From positions 39,364 to 103,363 of the forward strand of contig PBMY01000030.1 in the NCBI GenBank assembly GCA_002722795.1: a DNA stretch of 64,000 nt, written 5' to 3'. Below the pieces are notes generated by a model. It saw nothing but the letters and a program-made list of their open reading frames with translations, was not told where the DNA came from and did no database searches. A program made the translations under genes and the position numbers. The DNA comes from Crocinitomicaceae bacterium. Its GTDB lineage: Bacteria; Bacteroidota; Bacteroidia; Flavobacteriales_D; Sanyastnellaceae. Of the stretch, positions 7,987 to 17,436 are shown in pieces; position 1 is the stretch's first letter; each line of letters starts with the position of its first letter.

Positions 7987-9316
7987 ATCTGTGTGTTTCT
8001 AAGAATACAATATCAAGTTCCTCAAGCTGCTTTAAAAGTGGGCCATAGTAGTTTTTAGTTACTGGAACCCTAACACCTGTCTCACCAAATCCAGGGCCGA
8101 CAAGTATGTGTTCAGCTGCAAGGGCCAACGGTAGGCCAACGGTGTCAGACATGCCTGTGTATGTTTGGTCTACACCTTCAAGAGCCAACTCAGAAGTAAT
8201 TTCCTGACGTTTTCCATCTTTTTCAAATTCAAACCTATGCCACATCACTATTAAATCTCTATCTCCATCTTTCAGCTTCCATTTATCTTCAAGCAAGGTC
8301 TGCAGAATCTCCGCCGGAGTCCCTTCAACATTCTCGGGCCCGTGATTCTCGTCAAAAAGTCCTAGCCACTCAACCCGATCTAAATCCGCATCACTAGCCC
8401 CAAGCATCTGCTTCACACCATCACGAGCGCTTCCATGTGATAGTTCAGCTGGAAGAAAAGTTTTAGTCCAATCAGCCCAAATCACTCCCTTTTCCCAAAC
8501 CAATTTCACATCATCAGCAACTAGGCCCAACTCAACTAAAATATTCCAAGACTCACAGTACCCCTCACCTCTTAAAGTCCCACGAATCAGCGTATCCACA
8601 CCATTAATTCCATATGTGTCCAAATACGAAAGAGAATCTCGGTTTGGGTAGCCTTTGTAAATCGTACCATCAATCTTAACGGATCTCAATTTTCTAAACA
8701 CCCTATGAGGCGCTTCAAACTTTACCACTCCATCTTCTTTGAATGTTGCTGAACCTCCCTGTCCAGCAAGAACAACATTTTTAGGGTTCCAGCTAATCTT
8801 GTAATGCCATGGATTGTCGTCAGATTCAGGAGCGACTAAGCCGCCACAATAAGATTCGAAACCAATTAGATGACCTCCATCCGCTTTAATCTCATCAATG
8901 ACTTTCATGGCACTCATGTGATCTATACCTGGATCAAGTCCAATCTCATTAAGCACCAAGACTCCCGCATCTTTAGCAGCAGAGTCAAGCGCCTTCATCT
9001 CATCACTAACGTAACTAGGAGTAATTGTTGGTATACCGTTTGCAATTGCAACCGAGGCAACGCTAGTGTGAAGAAAAGCAGGCACCATGGATATAACCAA
9101 GTCACTCTCAGCAATTCTTTTGTCTCTTTCAATGTTGTCGCTTGACGAAAGTATAAATGCCTCACCACTAGGATGGCCTCCAACTTTACTTTCAGCAACT
9201 GACAAATCGATGTCTCCTACAACTACTCTCCAATTACACTCTTCAGATCTCTCTAGTAATCTTCTGATAAGCGAACTACTCGACCTCCCAGCTCCTAAAA
9301 CAAGTATCGACTTCAT
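7979..9316 (-). CDS. Saccharopine dehydrogenase family protein
   Basis: With the start at the ATG of MKSILVLGAGRSSSSLIRRLL (9316) the protein has 445 aa. This start places the Rossmann GxGxxSS motif at the very N-terminus, as in the family; an extension to 9385 lacks support. LNEIGLDPGIDHMSAM, SYCGGLVAPESDDNPWHYKISW and YPNRDSLSYLDTYGI are typical of glutamate-forming saccharopine dehydrogenases/reductases that interconvert saccharopine and aminoadipate semialdehyde plus glutamate. In bacteria its role may be lysine breakdown. The gene is followed by an overlapping 138-aa gene and ispH. Confidence 0.9.
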   Translation of the reverse strand: MKSILVLGAGRSSSSLIRRLLERSEECNWRVVVGDIDLSVAESKVGGHPSGEAFILSSSDNIERDKRIAESDLVISMVPAFLHTSVASVAIANGIPTITPSYVSDEMKALDSAAKDAGVLVLNEIGLDPGIDHMSAMKVIDEIKADGGHLIGFESYCGGLVAPESDDNPWHYKISWNPKNVVLAGQGGSATFKEDGVVKFEAPHRVFRKLRSVKIDGTIYKGYPNRDSLSYLDTYGINGVDTLIRGTLRGEGYCESWNILVELGLVADDVKLVWEKGVIWADWTKTFLPAELSHGSARDGVKQMLGASDADLDRVEWLGLFDENHGPENVEGTPAEILQTLLEDKWKLKDGDRDLIVMWHRFEFEKDGKRQEITSELALEGVDQTYTGMSDTVGLPLALAAEHILVGPGFGETGVRVPVTKNYYGPLLKQLEELDIVFLETHRYV

Positions 9317-9397
9317 AGTTGCAAGGTACACATGTAAGATTTTTATCCACAAACACACAAGCTTGATTAAATTGCAACAATTCATAATGACCTTAAC

Positions 9398-10783
9398 ATG
9401 AAAATAATCATACGATTAACTATTTGTTTAATGTTGGGCTTAGGCCTAACAATGAGTATTTCGAGCTGTAACGGAGCGAAAGCATATGTAAAAAAGGCCA
9501 AAAAAATGGAGGCCGTTGGAATGATGGAGCAAGCTGCGGCACATTACATGACTGCTCTTCGCAAAAAACCTGAAAACTTAGATGCAATCACAGGTTTAAA
9601 AAGGACAGGACAAATTGTACTTCTTCAACATTTAGCCGATTTTGACGAGGCATTAATAAGAAATGACAGAGAATCTGCTATAAATGCGTTCCAAAAAGCT
9701 GAAAAGTATTTCGATCAAGTAAAATCAGTTAGGGTAACTCTTGAATTTCCTGCTTCTAAACGAGCGATGTTCGAGTCTGTAAAAAACGCTCACGTTCAAG
9801 AAATTTATGTTATCGGGGCAGATCATTTAAAAAATCTACGATATGATGAAGCTCTTGAAGTTTTCGAAAACATAGAAGAATTAGTTCCTGGGTTTAAGGA
9901 TGCAAAAGAGCTTGGAGATTACTGTTACTGTAAGCCTCGTTATGAAGAAGCGACAGGACATATGGAACATGGAATGTTCCGTTCAGCACACAAACTTTAC
10001 AGTGAAATTGTGGCACGTGATGCTTCATACGAGGATGCACAGTCGAGACTTCAAGAGTCACTTAATAAAGGAAAGTACACAGTTGCTCTTATGAAGTTTA
10101 ATAACGGTACTACAACTGCAAATGTCAATAACAAGCTTTCTGCATATGTAGAACAAAGCTTGATGGATTCTTCAGATCCATTTCTTACCATTGTTGATAG
10201 AGAAAGCCTTGAACTAATTCTCCAAGAGCAGCACCTTGAAATGAGTGGACTAACAGCAGGATCTGAACTTGAAATCGGCTCTCTTTTAGGAGCGAAGGCA
10301 ATTCTAAAGGGAACAGTTATGGACTGCTCATATTCTAGAAGTTCTCTTCATCAGGAGAATCAAAGTGGTTTTGAGAAATATAGAGTTGAGAAAATAAATT
10401 CAGAAGGTAAAAAGTACTACGAGACTAAGTACAAACCGACTAGTTACAGGATATACAATCAAAGTGGAACACTAAAGATGAGTTTCAATTTAAAAATGAT
10501 TTCCATGGAAACTGGTGCAATTATTAAATCTGAAACAGTTCAAGTAAACCTTTCAGATCAAATTAACTACGCATACTATGGGGGAAATAAGAACAACCTA
10601 TATCCAACAAGGATGAATGGTACAGTTGACTCTTCAGTTTCAGGTCATAATGGATTAATCCAATTAATAGGTGCAAGAAGGGATTTAAAGTCAGAAAACA
10701 CCATGGTAGATGATGCTACAAAAAATTTGGCATTAAAAGTGCAATCAGTGGTTGAATCAATTCTTCTACAAACTGTAAAATAA
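9398..10783 (+). CDS. CsgG-like lipoprotein with TPR-type N-terminal half
   Basis: A lipoprotein signal (hydrophobic stretch ending SISSC) precedes Cys24. Residues about 30-215 are helical repeats resembling TPRs (AAAHYMTALRKKPENLDA, YDEALEVFENIEELVPGFKDA, KLYSEIVARDASYEDA). From about 225 a CsgG-like domain follows: VALMKFNNGTT, YVEQSLMDSSDPFLTIVDRESLELILQEQ, then LEIGSLLGAKAILKGTV. CsgG proteins form outer-membrane channels for curli, but many relatives in this family only assemble envelope complexes. It leads a run of three lipoprotein genes, with the next start 1 nt after its stop. No CsgA or CsgB-like substrate is visible nearby. Confidence 0.75.
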   Translation: MKIIIRLTICLMLGLGLTMSISSCNGAKAYVKKAKKMEAVGMMEQAAAHYMTALRKKPENLDAITGLKRTGQIVLLQHLADFDEALIRNDRESAINAFQKAEKYFDQVKSVRVTLEFPASKRAMFESVKNAHVQEIYVIGADHLKNLRYDEALEVFENIEELVPGFKDAKELGDYCYCKPRYEEATGHMEHGMFRSAHKLYSEIVARDASYEDAQSRLQESLNKGKYTVALMKFNNGTTTANVNNKLSAYVEQSLMDSSDPFLTIVDRESLELILQEQHLEMSGLTAGSELEIGSLLGAKAILKGTVMDCSYSRSSLHQENQSGFEKYRVEKINSEGKKYYETKYKPTSYRIYNQSGTLKMSFNLKMISMETGAIIKSETVQVNLSDQINYAYYGGNKNNLYPTRMNGTVDSSVSGHNGLIQLIGARRDLKSENTMVDDATKNLALKVQSVVESILLQTVK

Positions 10784-10784
10784 C

Positions 10785-12158
10785 ATGCTTAATATTTCTC
10801 GCTTTTATCTTTTCTCATTTGTTTCATGCCTTTTATTACTCAACTCTTGCTCGAGTAATAAAAATGTTGTAGTCATCCCTTCTTGGGTAAACGAGCGCCC
10901 AATAAACCAGGCATATTACATTGGAATTGCAACAGTATCGAAACATGAATATCCATATAACGCTATGGATATTGCCAGAGAAAATGCACTGAACTCTTTG
11001 GCTAGAGAAATTAGAGTACAGGTAAATTCTGAATCCATACTTTCAACACTACAGGTAAATCATTGGGTTGAAGAAAGTTTTGCATCCAACATAACTAGCA
11101 CAGTTGCAGAAGACCTCGAGGGTTACACATTAATGGGTAGCTATGAGGATGAAAGCGAAGTACATGTTTATTATAGATTATCTAAAGCTGAATACGCTAG
11201 AATTCTTGCGGAAAGAAAAAGAGTTGCCTTGGGAATTGCCTACGGTCATTACTTAGACGCAGAGCGTTTGCTTAAAGAGGGATCAATTCCTCTTGCAATT
11301 GAGAGATATCTAATAGGCCTCGATGCAATGAGTAAATACCTAGCAGAGGAAAATCCATATGTAGGAGAAGACGGTTTAGAGTTTAAACTAGATAGGGCCT
11401 TATTAAAAGGATTAACTGAAGGTATTACAAAGTTTGAAATTGAGTGTATGTATGAAACGATTGAAGTTACTCTTTCAAACAACTATACGAAGTCAATAAA
11501 GGTATCCGTGAGCCATGAAGGAATGTATGTTGGCGGCGTTCCATTAAGTTATAATTACTCAAGAGGAAGGGTGCCAATTAGAGGTCAAGCAACTACTTCA
11601 GGGGATGGTCTAGCAACAATCGTATTAAATAACTTTTATCCTGGTACTAAACACTCAATCTTAGAGGTTGAGCTAGATGTTCAGGGATTAGTTAGTATTC
11701 TACAACCATTAAGTCCATTAAAACCATTAGTTGAAAATCTTAATTCCGCACCACTATTAGTGCCAATTGAATTAGAGCCGCCAAAAATCAGAGTAGTTGG
11801 TTCTGAGAAATTGTTCGGTAAGAAAGTGAAAAACAAAACTCTAATTCCCGCCATTAAATCTGAACTAATTGAACATGGGGTTGATATTGTAGACAACACA
11901 TTTGATGATGCACTTGTGCTTAGAGTCCAAGCTGATACAAGGATTGGTGGAGAAGGAAGAGGTTTTTATACAGCATTTTTAAATGCAACACTTTCTCTTA
12001 AAGACTCTGAAGGATCCTTAGTTATGCAGAAGACTTTGGATAATGTAAAAGGAGTCCAAACTGAGCGCAAACGAGCTGGTGAAGAAGCATATCGCAAAGC
12101 AAGTAAAAAAGTCCTTGGACGATTCATCGAAACCTTTGTTGATGCTCTTTATCAATAA
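10785..12158 (+). CDS. LPP20-type lipoprotein
   Basis: The 457-aa protein begins with a lipoprotein signal (FVSCLLLLNSCSS; Cys22). Directly after it comes an LPP20-like domain: IPSWVNERPINQAYYIGIATV followed by DIARENALNSLAREIRVQVNSE, the usual pattern of a short WV/YYGIG strand and an Ala-rich helix. The C-terminal 130 residues (from about 325) start with PPKIRVVGSEKLFGKK and look like a second alpha/beta domain similar to LpoB/CsgG folds. Function is unknown; these proteins accompany CsgG-like proteins. It follows the CsgG-like gene by 1 nt, so a complex is plausible. Confidence 0.75.
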   Translation: MLNISRFYLFSFVSCLLLLNSCSSNKNVVVIPSWVNERPINQAYYIGIATVSKHEYPYNAMDIARENALNSLAREIRVQVNSESILSTLQVNHWVEESFASNITSTVAEDLEGYTLMGSYEDESEVHVYYRLSKAEYARILAERKRVALGIAYGHYLDAERLLKEGSIPLAIERYLIGLDAMSKYLAEENPYVGEDGLEFKLDRALLKGLTEGITKFEIECMYETIEVTLSNNYTKSIKVSVSHEGMYVGGVPLSYNYSRGRVPIRGQATTSGDGLATIVLNNFYPGTKHSILEVELDVQGLVSILQPLSPLKPLVENLNSAPLLVPIELEPPKIRVVGSEKLFGKKVKNKTLIPAIKSELIEHGVDIVDNTFDDALVLRVQADTRIGGEGRGFYTAFLNATLSLKDSEGSLVMQKTLDNVKGVQTERKRAGEEAYRKASKKVLGRFIETFVDALYQ

Positions 12159-12170
12159 ATGATAATTTTG
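12136..12170 (+). promoter_or_regulatory. Candidate Bacteroidota promoter for the third lipoprotein gene
   Basis: TAATTTTG at 12163-12170 matches the -7 consensus TAnnTTTG exactly. A TTG at 12139-12141 lies 21 nt upstream, an acceptable distance for the -33 element. The site overlaps the stop region of the LPP20 gene and leaves a leader of about 45 nt before the ATG at 12218. This would allow separate expression of the small lipoprotein. Confidence 0.4.
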
Positions 12171-12217
12171 GCACAATCTTAGTTTATACTTAAATTAGAA
12201 ATCGAAAATTTAATCTA

Positions 12218-12784
12218 ATGAAAAATTTAAATACCCTAGTTCTAGCAATTTATACAGTAGCATTTTTTCTAGTCGGTTGTAATAACATCCAACAAGTCAC
12301 ACCTTCTGATCAAGGTGCAGTAGAAATTGTAGAATTTTGTACCGGAAGTGATTATTCAACAAATGAAGATTACTTCAGAGCTGCAGCTACTGGAACCTCA
12401 CCCAATAGAGAAACTGCAAAGAAAAAATCACGAGCAGAGGCAGAGGCTAAATTAGCTAGAGCAATCCAAGTTACTGTTAAAGTTGTGACTGAAAACCATG
12501 TTAATGACACTCAATATGGGAATAAAATTGAAGCAACAGGAGTATTCAATGAAATAAATCAGTCTATAGTAGAACAGAAATTAAGTGGAGCTGTTACAAT
12601 CTGTGAAAAACTAACTCAAGATCCAAATGGCTACTTTGTAAGCTATATTGCAATTGAGTTGAGTGGAGATAAAATTGCTCAGGCATACAATGAGAGACTC
12701 TCTAAAGATGAGCGTATAATGGCAGAGTTTAACTACGAAAACTTTAAGAAGACTTTCGAAGAAGAAATGAACAAGAATAAGTAA
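12218..12784 (+). CDS. Small LPP20-like lipoprotein
   Basis: The 188-aa protein has a lipoprotein signal ending LVGCNN (Cys21). The mature part has the LPP20-like pattern of FRAAATGTSPNRETAKKKSRAEAEAKLARAIQ, an Ala-rich helix following a strand, then a central sheet region and a charged C-terminal helix. It is the third lipoprotein of the cluster that begins at 9398, separated by 59 nt that hold a candidate promoter. It probably acts in the periplasm at a membrane, perhaps with its two neighbours; no biochemical function can be assigned. Confidence 0.7.
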   Translation: MKNLNTLVLAIYTVAFFLVGCNNIQQVTPSDQGAVEIVEFCTGSDYSTNEDYFRAAATGTSPNRETAKKKSRAEAEAKLARAIQVTVKVVTENHVNDTQYGNKIEATGVFNEINQSIVEQKLSGAVTICEKLTQDPNGYFVSYIAIELSGDKIAQAYNERLSKDERIMAEFNYENFKKTFEEEMNKNK

Positions 12785-12794
12785 ACAAACTACT

Positions 12795-13397
12795 TCAACA
12801 AACTGAGTTTAACCAAGCTCTTAATATATCTCTACCATCTGGAGTCAGAATAGATTCAGGATGGAATTGGAAGCCTCGAATAGGTAAGGTCTTATGGCAA
12901 ATAGCCATAATCAACCCCTTATCGTTTGAGGCTTCTATCGTTAGTTCTTCTGGGAAAGAAGCTTCACAAGCAACCCAGCTATGATAGTGGCCCACACTGC
13001 ATGGAAACTTTACTTCTGCCAACACACCCTTTGGATCACCCTCTCCTACCCAGTTCATCTCAGTTACTCTGCCGTGCAATACTTCTTCAAGGTTTTCGAG
13101 CTCTCCTCCAAAATGTTTAACAATAGCTTGCAAACCTAGACATATACCTAAAATTGGCTTAGAGGCATCAATACTTATATTTAACACTTCCATCAAAAGA
13201 TAAGCCTCCGTTGGCATACCGGGACCCGGAGATAGAATCACAGCATCGTATCCCTTAATAAAATCGGGAATGCCTTCAATTGGCGGCATTTCTTCAGCGG
13301 TTTTAACCTCAACAGAAACTGAATAATCTACCCTTTCAATCTCATGGGCTAGATTCCAAGTAAATGAATCGTGATTGTCGAATAGAAGAATGCGCAC
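12795..13397 (-). CDS. pabA: Class I glutamine amidotransferase: anthranilate/aminodeoxychorismate synthase component II
   Basis: The 200-aa protein supplies ammonia from glutamine to a chorismate-converting partner. It shows LFDNHDSFTWNLAHE at the N-terminus, the oxyanion segment VILSPGPGMP, the nucleophile Cys in GICLGLQAI and the His-Glu pair in GFQFHPESI. TrpG and PabA are too similar to separate without the partner subunit, which is not nearby; isolation from trp genes favours PabA or a dual role. It converges with the small lipoprotein gene and diverges from ridA. Confidence 0.85.
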   Translation of the reverse strand: MRILLFDNHDSFTWNLAHEIERVDYSVSVEVKTAEEMPPIEGIPDFIKGYDAVILSPGPGMPTEAYLLMEVLNISIDASKPILGICLGLQAIVKHFGGELENLEEVLHGRVTEMNWVGEGDPKGVLAEVKFPCSVGHYHSWVACEASFPEELTIEASNDKGLIMAICHKTLPIRGFQFHPESILTPDGRDILRAWLNSVC

Positions 13398-13446
13398 TGC
13401 GATTTACTTTTGAGACTTCAAAGGTATTTACTGAATTTCAAATCCC

Positions 13447-13830
13447 ATGTTAAAGCACATCCATTCAGACGAAGCTGCAAAACCTGTAGCAGCATATACT
13501 CAAGCGGTAATAGCAGGCGACCTAGTTTTTGTTAGTGGTTGTATCCCCATAAACCATACAACTGGAGAACTAATTTCTGATTCAATAGAAAATGCAACTA
13601 AACAAAGTCTTACAAATGTTGAGAATATTTTAATTGGTGCTGGGCTTAATTTAAAAGATGTGGTTAAGGCTTCAGTGTTTATGATTGACTCTGATGATTA
13701 CGCAGGCATGAACTCAGTTTATTCTAAAATTATGCCTCAACCCTTCCCTGCACGTGAAGCAATATTTGTAAGGGGATTACCCAAAGGTGCAAGAGTTGAA
13801 ATTAGTGTGATTGCTCACTCTCATACCTAA
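13447..13830 (+). CDS. ridA: RidA family enamine/imine deaminase
   Basis: The 127-aa protein has the YjgF/YER057c/UK114 fold signatures: PVAAYTQAVIAGDLVFVSGCIPIN, NATKQSLTNVENILIGAGL, DVVKASVFM, and the active-site Arg region PFPAREAIFVRGLPKGARVEISVIA. RidA hydrolyses reactive 2-aminoacrylate and related imines released by PLP enzymes, protecting them from damage. The length is exactly that of the family. It is a single gene divergent from pabA/trpG and convergent with the lptD-like gene. Confidence 0.92.
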   Translation: MLKHIHSDEAAKPVAAYTQAVIAGDLVFVSGCIPINHTTGELISDSIENATKQSLTNVENILIGAGLNLKDVVKASVFMIDSDDYAGMNSVYSKIMPQPFPAREAIFVRGLPKGARVEISVIAHSHT

Positions 13831-13848
13831 AACTCTTGTAGCTAATTA

Positions 13849-16278
13849 TTAGAACAGGAACTGTCCATCTGATCCTCTTGCCTCGAACTTAATATCTTTA
13901 AGTAGAGGAGATTTAATATTAATCTTCAAGGCAAAACTCTTCCTTACACCAATAGGAATCCAATTAAACGACAATTCCCAACAATGTAAATCCCAGTAGA
14001 GATTTAACTGTGTTGGGGTGACCTCCTTTAGTACAAGGTCATATCCAGATTGGAAATCAACTTTCCATTTTTTGAACAAGTCCACGCTCCCACTAACTGC
14101 AATACCGTGAGTAATTTTAGTTGTATCTCCCTGTAAATCATAATTCCAATTCCTACCCAAATTCATTGTGTAATCAATCCTTGAATTCCAAGGCAATCCC
14201 AAGTCATTTCCACCCTTAAATGAAGTGCCAACCGCCGCTGTCGCTCTTTTGAGTCTCAGTAATCCATTTCCTTGCTTTACTAAGTACTCGTTTACAGCAA
14301 ATCCTGAACTATCTCTCCCGTATGCAGACTGAGTTGCATTAAAATTAAGATTTACTTTATTAAAAAGATTTGTAAATCCACTAGTAGTTATATCTGATAA
14401 ATTGAGAGAGTCAGCAAGGAAATTATATCTAGTTGAAGTGGTTAAACTTTCGAGAATTTTAATCTTATTGATTGTATCAGATTTTCTATCCCTAACCTTT
14501 GCTTCTAAGTTTTGGTTTAAAGTGAAACTAATGGATCCGGACTCCCTAGTATCTTGAGGAGTAAATCTATTTACTTCCCACGGATTCCACTCCATCACAT
14601 CCTCTCCTATAAATTGAGTTTGAATCCTAGACCTCTCAGGAGTATAACTAGCAGAAAGAGTCGGAGTAAGTACATGCCTTATTGCTCTTACCCTTCTCTT
14701 TTCTTTAAAAGTAAACATCCCATAGAATCGAGTGTTTACACTAAGTGAAGCTCTAAAATCTCTATCTCCAAACAAACCCCCAAGAGTGTCAGCCTGTTCT
14801 ATAATTTCTCCCTCTTCATCCAAATACCATGACTTATCTATCTTGTTAAACGCAGTGTATTCATCGTATTGAAAGGTTGGCGAAACAGTCAAAAAACCAA
14901 AGTTTCTACTTGAAGTTATTGATATATTATGCTTAAATCCATTTTCAATATCAATAGCATTAACATCAAGTGCTGCTAATGCTGTGTCAGTGATTTCACC
15001 TAAATTTTCAAACCTTGTATTATAACTAACATTGATGTCATCCAAAATTTTAACTCTTCCTCTTTTTAGGCCAAACAAGTCACTCATCGACCTCCTATTC
15101 ATATTTAAAGTGACCGATGGAAGAGTCATCGTCACAATCCCAGTAACTGAATTTTGTGAGTGTTGAGCAGAGGTGTTAAGCGAAAAAGGTGAACGTGGCG
15201 AATTGTAATTCCACTGAATATTTGATTGGAAGGTATTTGTCAGATAATCGTCCAGAGAAGAATTCAGGTTTTGTTGGAAGTTACCTGTTGAACCAAAGTT
15301 GAGGCTGGCAGTAAAAGTTTTGTTGGGCTTGGATTTGGGATCCTGAACGTGTGTCCAACGAACAAAAAAGTTATTAATTTCATTATACCCTGGAAGTTCT
15401 TGAAAACCATCTACTTGTCTATTGTAGCTAAGTTCAAAATCTCCTGATGATTTATACCTGTAATTGTATTGACTGATATTCTTTACAGCCCAACTACCAC
15501 CAGAATAAATATCAAAAAGCAACCTCGTATCCCAATTATCTCCAAAAGGCATATAATAACCAAAATCCTTCAAAAAAAATCCAAGTGAGCCCCCGTCGCC
15601 ATAACTAGGCAAAAGAATTCCATGTGATCTAACATCTCTCTTTATCGGGAACCACGCAAATGGTAGTGCAAGAGGAGTCGGTATTTTCCTAAACTTCATG
15701 TAAAGAGGCCCACTAACAACCTTTTCATAAGGAATCATAATTGCCTTCTTTAGATGAAAATGATAATGGGGATTATCTGCATCACAAGTTGTGAATTTCC
15801 CGTCTGTAATGTGAAGCTCATTAGATGGGTGACGCTTGCTTTGGCCTGCGTGAAATACAAGTTCACCTTCCTGAGTAACAGCATGACGACTGAAACCCTT
15901 TTGGGTTCTTAGATTGTAACACACCTCGTCTTGAGTAAAACTAGAACCGTCTTGGGTAAAAACTGGTCTTCCTATCCAATTTCCGAGCGAATCCTTCGTT
16001 CCATAAGCACATATCTCGCTCTTTTTTGTGTTGTAAATAACCCTATGTGCTGTTAGTTTAATATCCTCAGAAGTAAGTTTTACGTCGCCGTAAAAGGTCA
16101 CTATTTCATTATGAACATGCATTACCATGCTATCCCTCGCGGAATAATTTACACCGTCGTAATTTCCTTCTAGGCTTTGGGCACAAATAACCCCGCTTTT
16201 CAACAGAAGCAATAGGAAAAGGAAGTGTGGAAGCGTCCTCAACACGTTCTGAGTAGAATTATTTTTGAGAGTTAACAT
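13849..16278 (-). CDS. LptD-like outer-membrane LPS-assembly protein
   Basis: Starting at MLTLKNN (16278) the protein has 809 aa with a signal peptide (FLFLLLLLKSGVICAQS). An OstA/LptA-like N-terminal domain follows (VTFYGDVKLTSEDIKLTAHRVIYNTKKSEICAYG). The remaining 600 or so residues are alternating beta strands of a large outer-membrane barrel, with FPIKRDVRSHGILLPSYGDGGSLGFFL near the barrel start as in Bacteroidota LptD homologues. LptD inserts LPS in the outer leaflet. The ORF could extend upstream to 16449, but that part would lie over the amidase gene and lacks a signal sequence. The start overlaps the divergent amidase start in a CATG. Confidence 0.85.
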   Translation of the reverse strand: MLTLKNNSTQNVLRTLPHFLFLLLLLKSGVICAQSLEGNYDGVNYSARDSMVMHVHNEIVTFYGDVKLTSEDIKLTAHRVIYNTKKSEICAYGTKDSLGNWIGRPVFTQDGSSFTQDEVCYNLRTQKGFSRHAVTQEGELVFHAGQSKRHPSNELHITDGKFTTCDADNPHYHFHLKKAIMIPYEKVVSGPLYMKFRKIPTPLALPFAWFPIKRDVRSHGILLPSYGDGGSLGFFLKDFGYYMPFGDNWDTRLLFDIYSGGSWAVKNISQYNYRYKSSGDFELSYNRQVDGFQELPGYNEINNFFVRWTHVQDPKSKPNKTFTASLNFGSTGNFQQNLNSSLDDYLTNTFQSNIQWNYNSPRSPFSLNTSAQHSQNSVTGIVTMTLPSVTLNMNRRSMSDLFGLKRGRVKILDDINVSYNTRFENLGEITDTALAALDVNAIDIENGFKHNISITSSRNFGFLTVSPTFQYDEYTAFNKIDKSWYLDEEGEIIEQADTLGGLFGDRDFRASLSVNTRFYGMFTFKEKRRVRAIRHVLTPTLSASYTPERSRIQTQFIGEDVMEWNPWEVNRFTPQDTRESGSISFTLNQNLEAKVRDRKSDTINKIKILESLTTSTRYNFLADSLNLSDITTSGFTNLFNKVNLNFNATQSAYGRDSSGFAVNEYLVKQGNGLLRLKRATAAVGTSFKGGNDLGLPWNSRIDYTMNLGRNWNYDLQGDTTKITHGIAVSGSVDLFKKWKVDFQSGYDLVLKEVTPTQLNLYWDLHCWELSFNWIPIGVRKSFALKINIKSPLLKDIKFEARGSDGQFLF

Positions 16279-17428
16279 GAAGTATTTTCTACAACGCCCA
16301 AAGCTAGCAAAACATGGAGTGCTTGCGGTTGCTATGTTAGTTGTTTTCGCAACAGCTGCATTTACTCCGCTTGAACCGTCCATGATTGTAGTCATAGACG
16401 CGGGACACGGCGGAAAGGATCCAGGTAATTTGGGTACGGGTAGATACAAGATTAGTGAAAAGGATATTACTCTTGACGTGGCAAAGAAACTTGCTGGTTA
16501 CATTGAAAAAAACATGCCGGATGTTAAAGTTATCCTAACTAGAAAGGATGATTCTTTTCCTAAACTCAATACTCGAGTAAAAATTGCAAACGAATCCGCG
16601 GCAGATTTATTTATTTCAATTCATTGCGATGCATTTAGCTCTCCTAACGCTTGGGGATGTGGGACATATGTGATGGGAATGCATAAAACTAAGGAAAGTC
16701 TCAGAGTTGCAATGCAGGAAAATGCTAGTATTTACAAAGAAGATGACTATGTTACTAATTACGATGGATTTGACCCAAACGATCCAGACACCTACATAGC
16801 TTTATCCCTTAGACAAAACATCTACCTCGACAAAAGTCTAGAGCTTGGATCGCTAATTCAATCTCAATTCAGAGATAGGGTTGGCAGAAAAGATCGAGGC
16901 GTAAGACAAGCTGGATATTATGTGATTTCTTACACCTCTATGCCAAGCGTTCTTGTCGAGTTAGGCTTCCTTACAAATAATGAAGAAGAGGATTTTCTAA
17001 TTAGTGATGAAGGTCAAACCTACATGGCATCTGCACTTTACAGAGCACTTCGAGATTATCGAGGATATCAATCGTCAATTGAACTTGAAGAACCTGAAGA
17101 AGTCGAAGAACAGGTCGAAAAAGTTAAAGAAAAAAAGACTGAAACATCACCTGAAGTTTCTGAAACAGAGAGTATGCAAATAGCCTTTAAAGTCCAAATA
17201 GCATCTTCTCTTATAGAACTTGATAACTCGAACCCAATTTTTCAAGGGCAACAAGGGGTAGAGGTGTATATTAGCAATGGACAATTCAAATACACGATAG
17301 GTAATTTTAAGACAGCAAAAGAAGCACATGAAAAGAAGCGATCCCTTAGAGAAAGCGGATTTAAAGGGGCATTCGTAGCAGCATTTAGAAATGGCAAACG
17401 AATACCGATGTCTGAAATACCTAAATAA
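16277..17428 (+). CDS. N-acetylmuramoyl-L-alanine amidase (Amidase_3) with SPOR-like C-terminus
   Basis: From the ATG at 16277 the protein has 383 aa: a signal segment (VLAVAMLVVFATAAFTPL), then Amidase_3 with zinc ligands in VIDAGHGGKDPG, ISEKDITLDVA and FISIHCDA and the catalytic Glu in SVLVELGFLTN. It cleaves the bond between MurNAc and the stem peptide, typically during septum splitting. A Glu/Lys-rich linker leads to a SPOR-like domain (FKVQIASS ... FKYTIGNFKTAKEAHEKKRSL) that may bind denuded glycan at the septum. The following mlaD gene starts 8 nt later. Confidence 0.9.
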   Translation: MKYFLQRPKLAKHGVLAVAMLVVFATAAFTPLEPSMIVVIDAGHGGKDPGNLGTGRYKISEKDITLDVAKKLAGYIEKNMPDVKVILTRKDDSFPKLNTRVKIANESAADLFISIHCDAFSSPNAWGCGTYVMGMHKTKESLRVAMQENASIYKEDDYVTNYDGFDPNDPDTYIALSLRQNIYLDKSLELGSLIQSQFRDRVGRKDRGVRQAGYYVISYTSMPSVLVELGFLTNNEEEDFLISDEGQTYMASALYRALRDYRGYQSSIELEEPEEVEEQVEKVKEKKTETSPEVSETESMQIAFKVQIASSLIELDNSNPIFQGQQGVEVYISNGQFKYTIGNFKTAKEAHEKKRSLRESGFKGAFVAAFRNGKRIPMSEIPK

Positions 17429-17436
17429 TTAACCTA

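Noticed and set aside
16279..16449. 57-residue N-terminal extension of the lptD-like frame
   Set aside because: It overlaps the amidase gene, lacks a signal peptide at its start and has no family resemblance; MLTLKNN followed by a signal segment is better.
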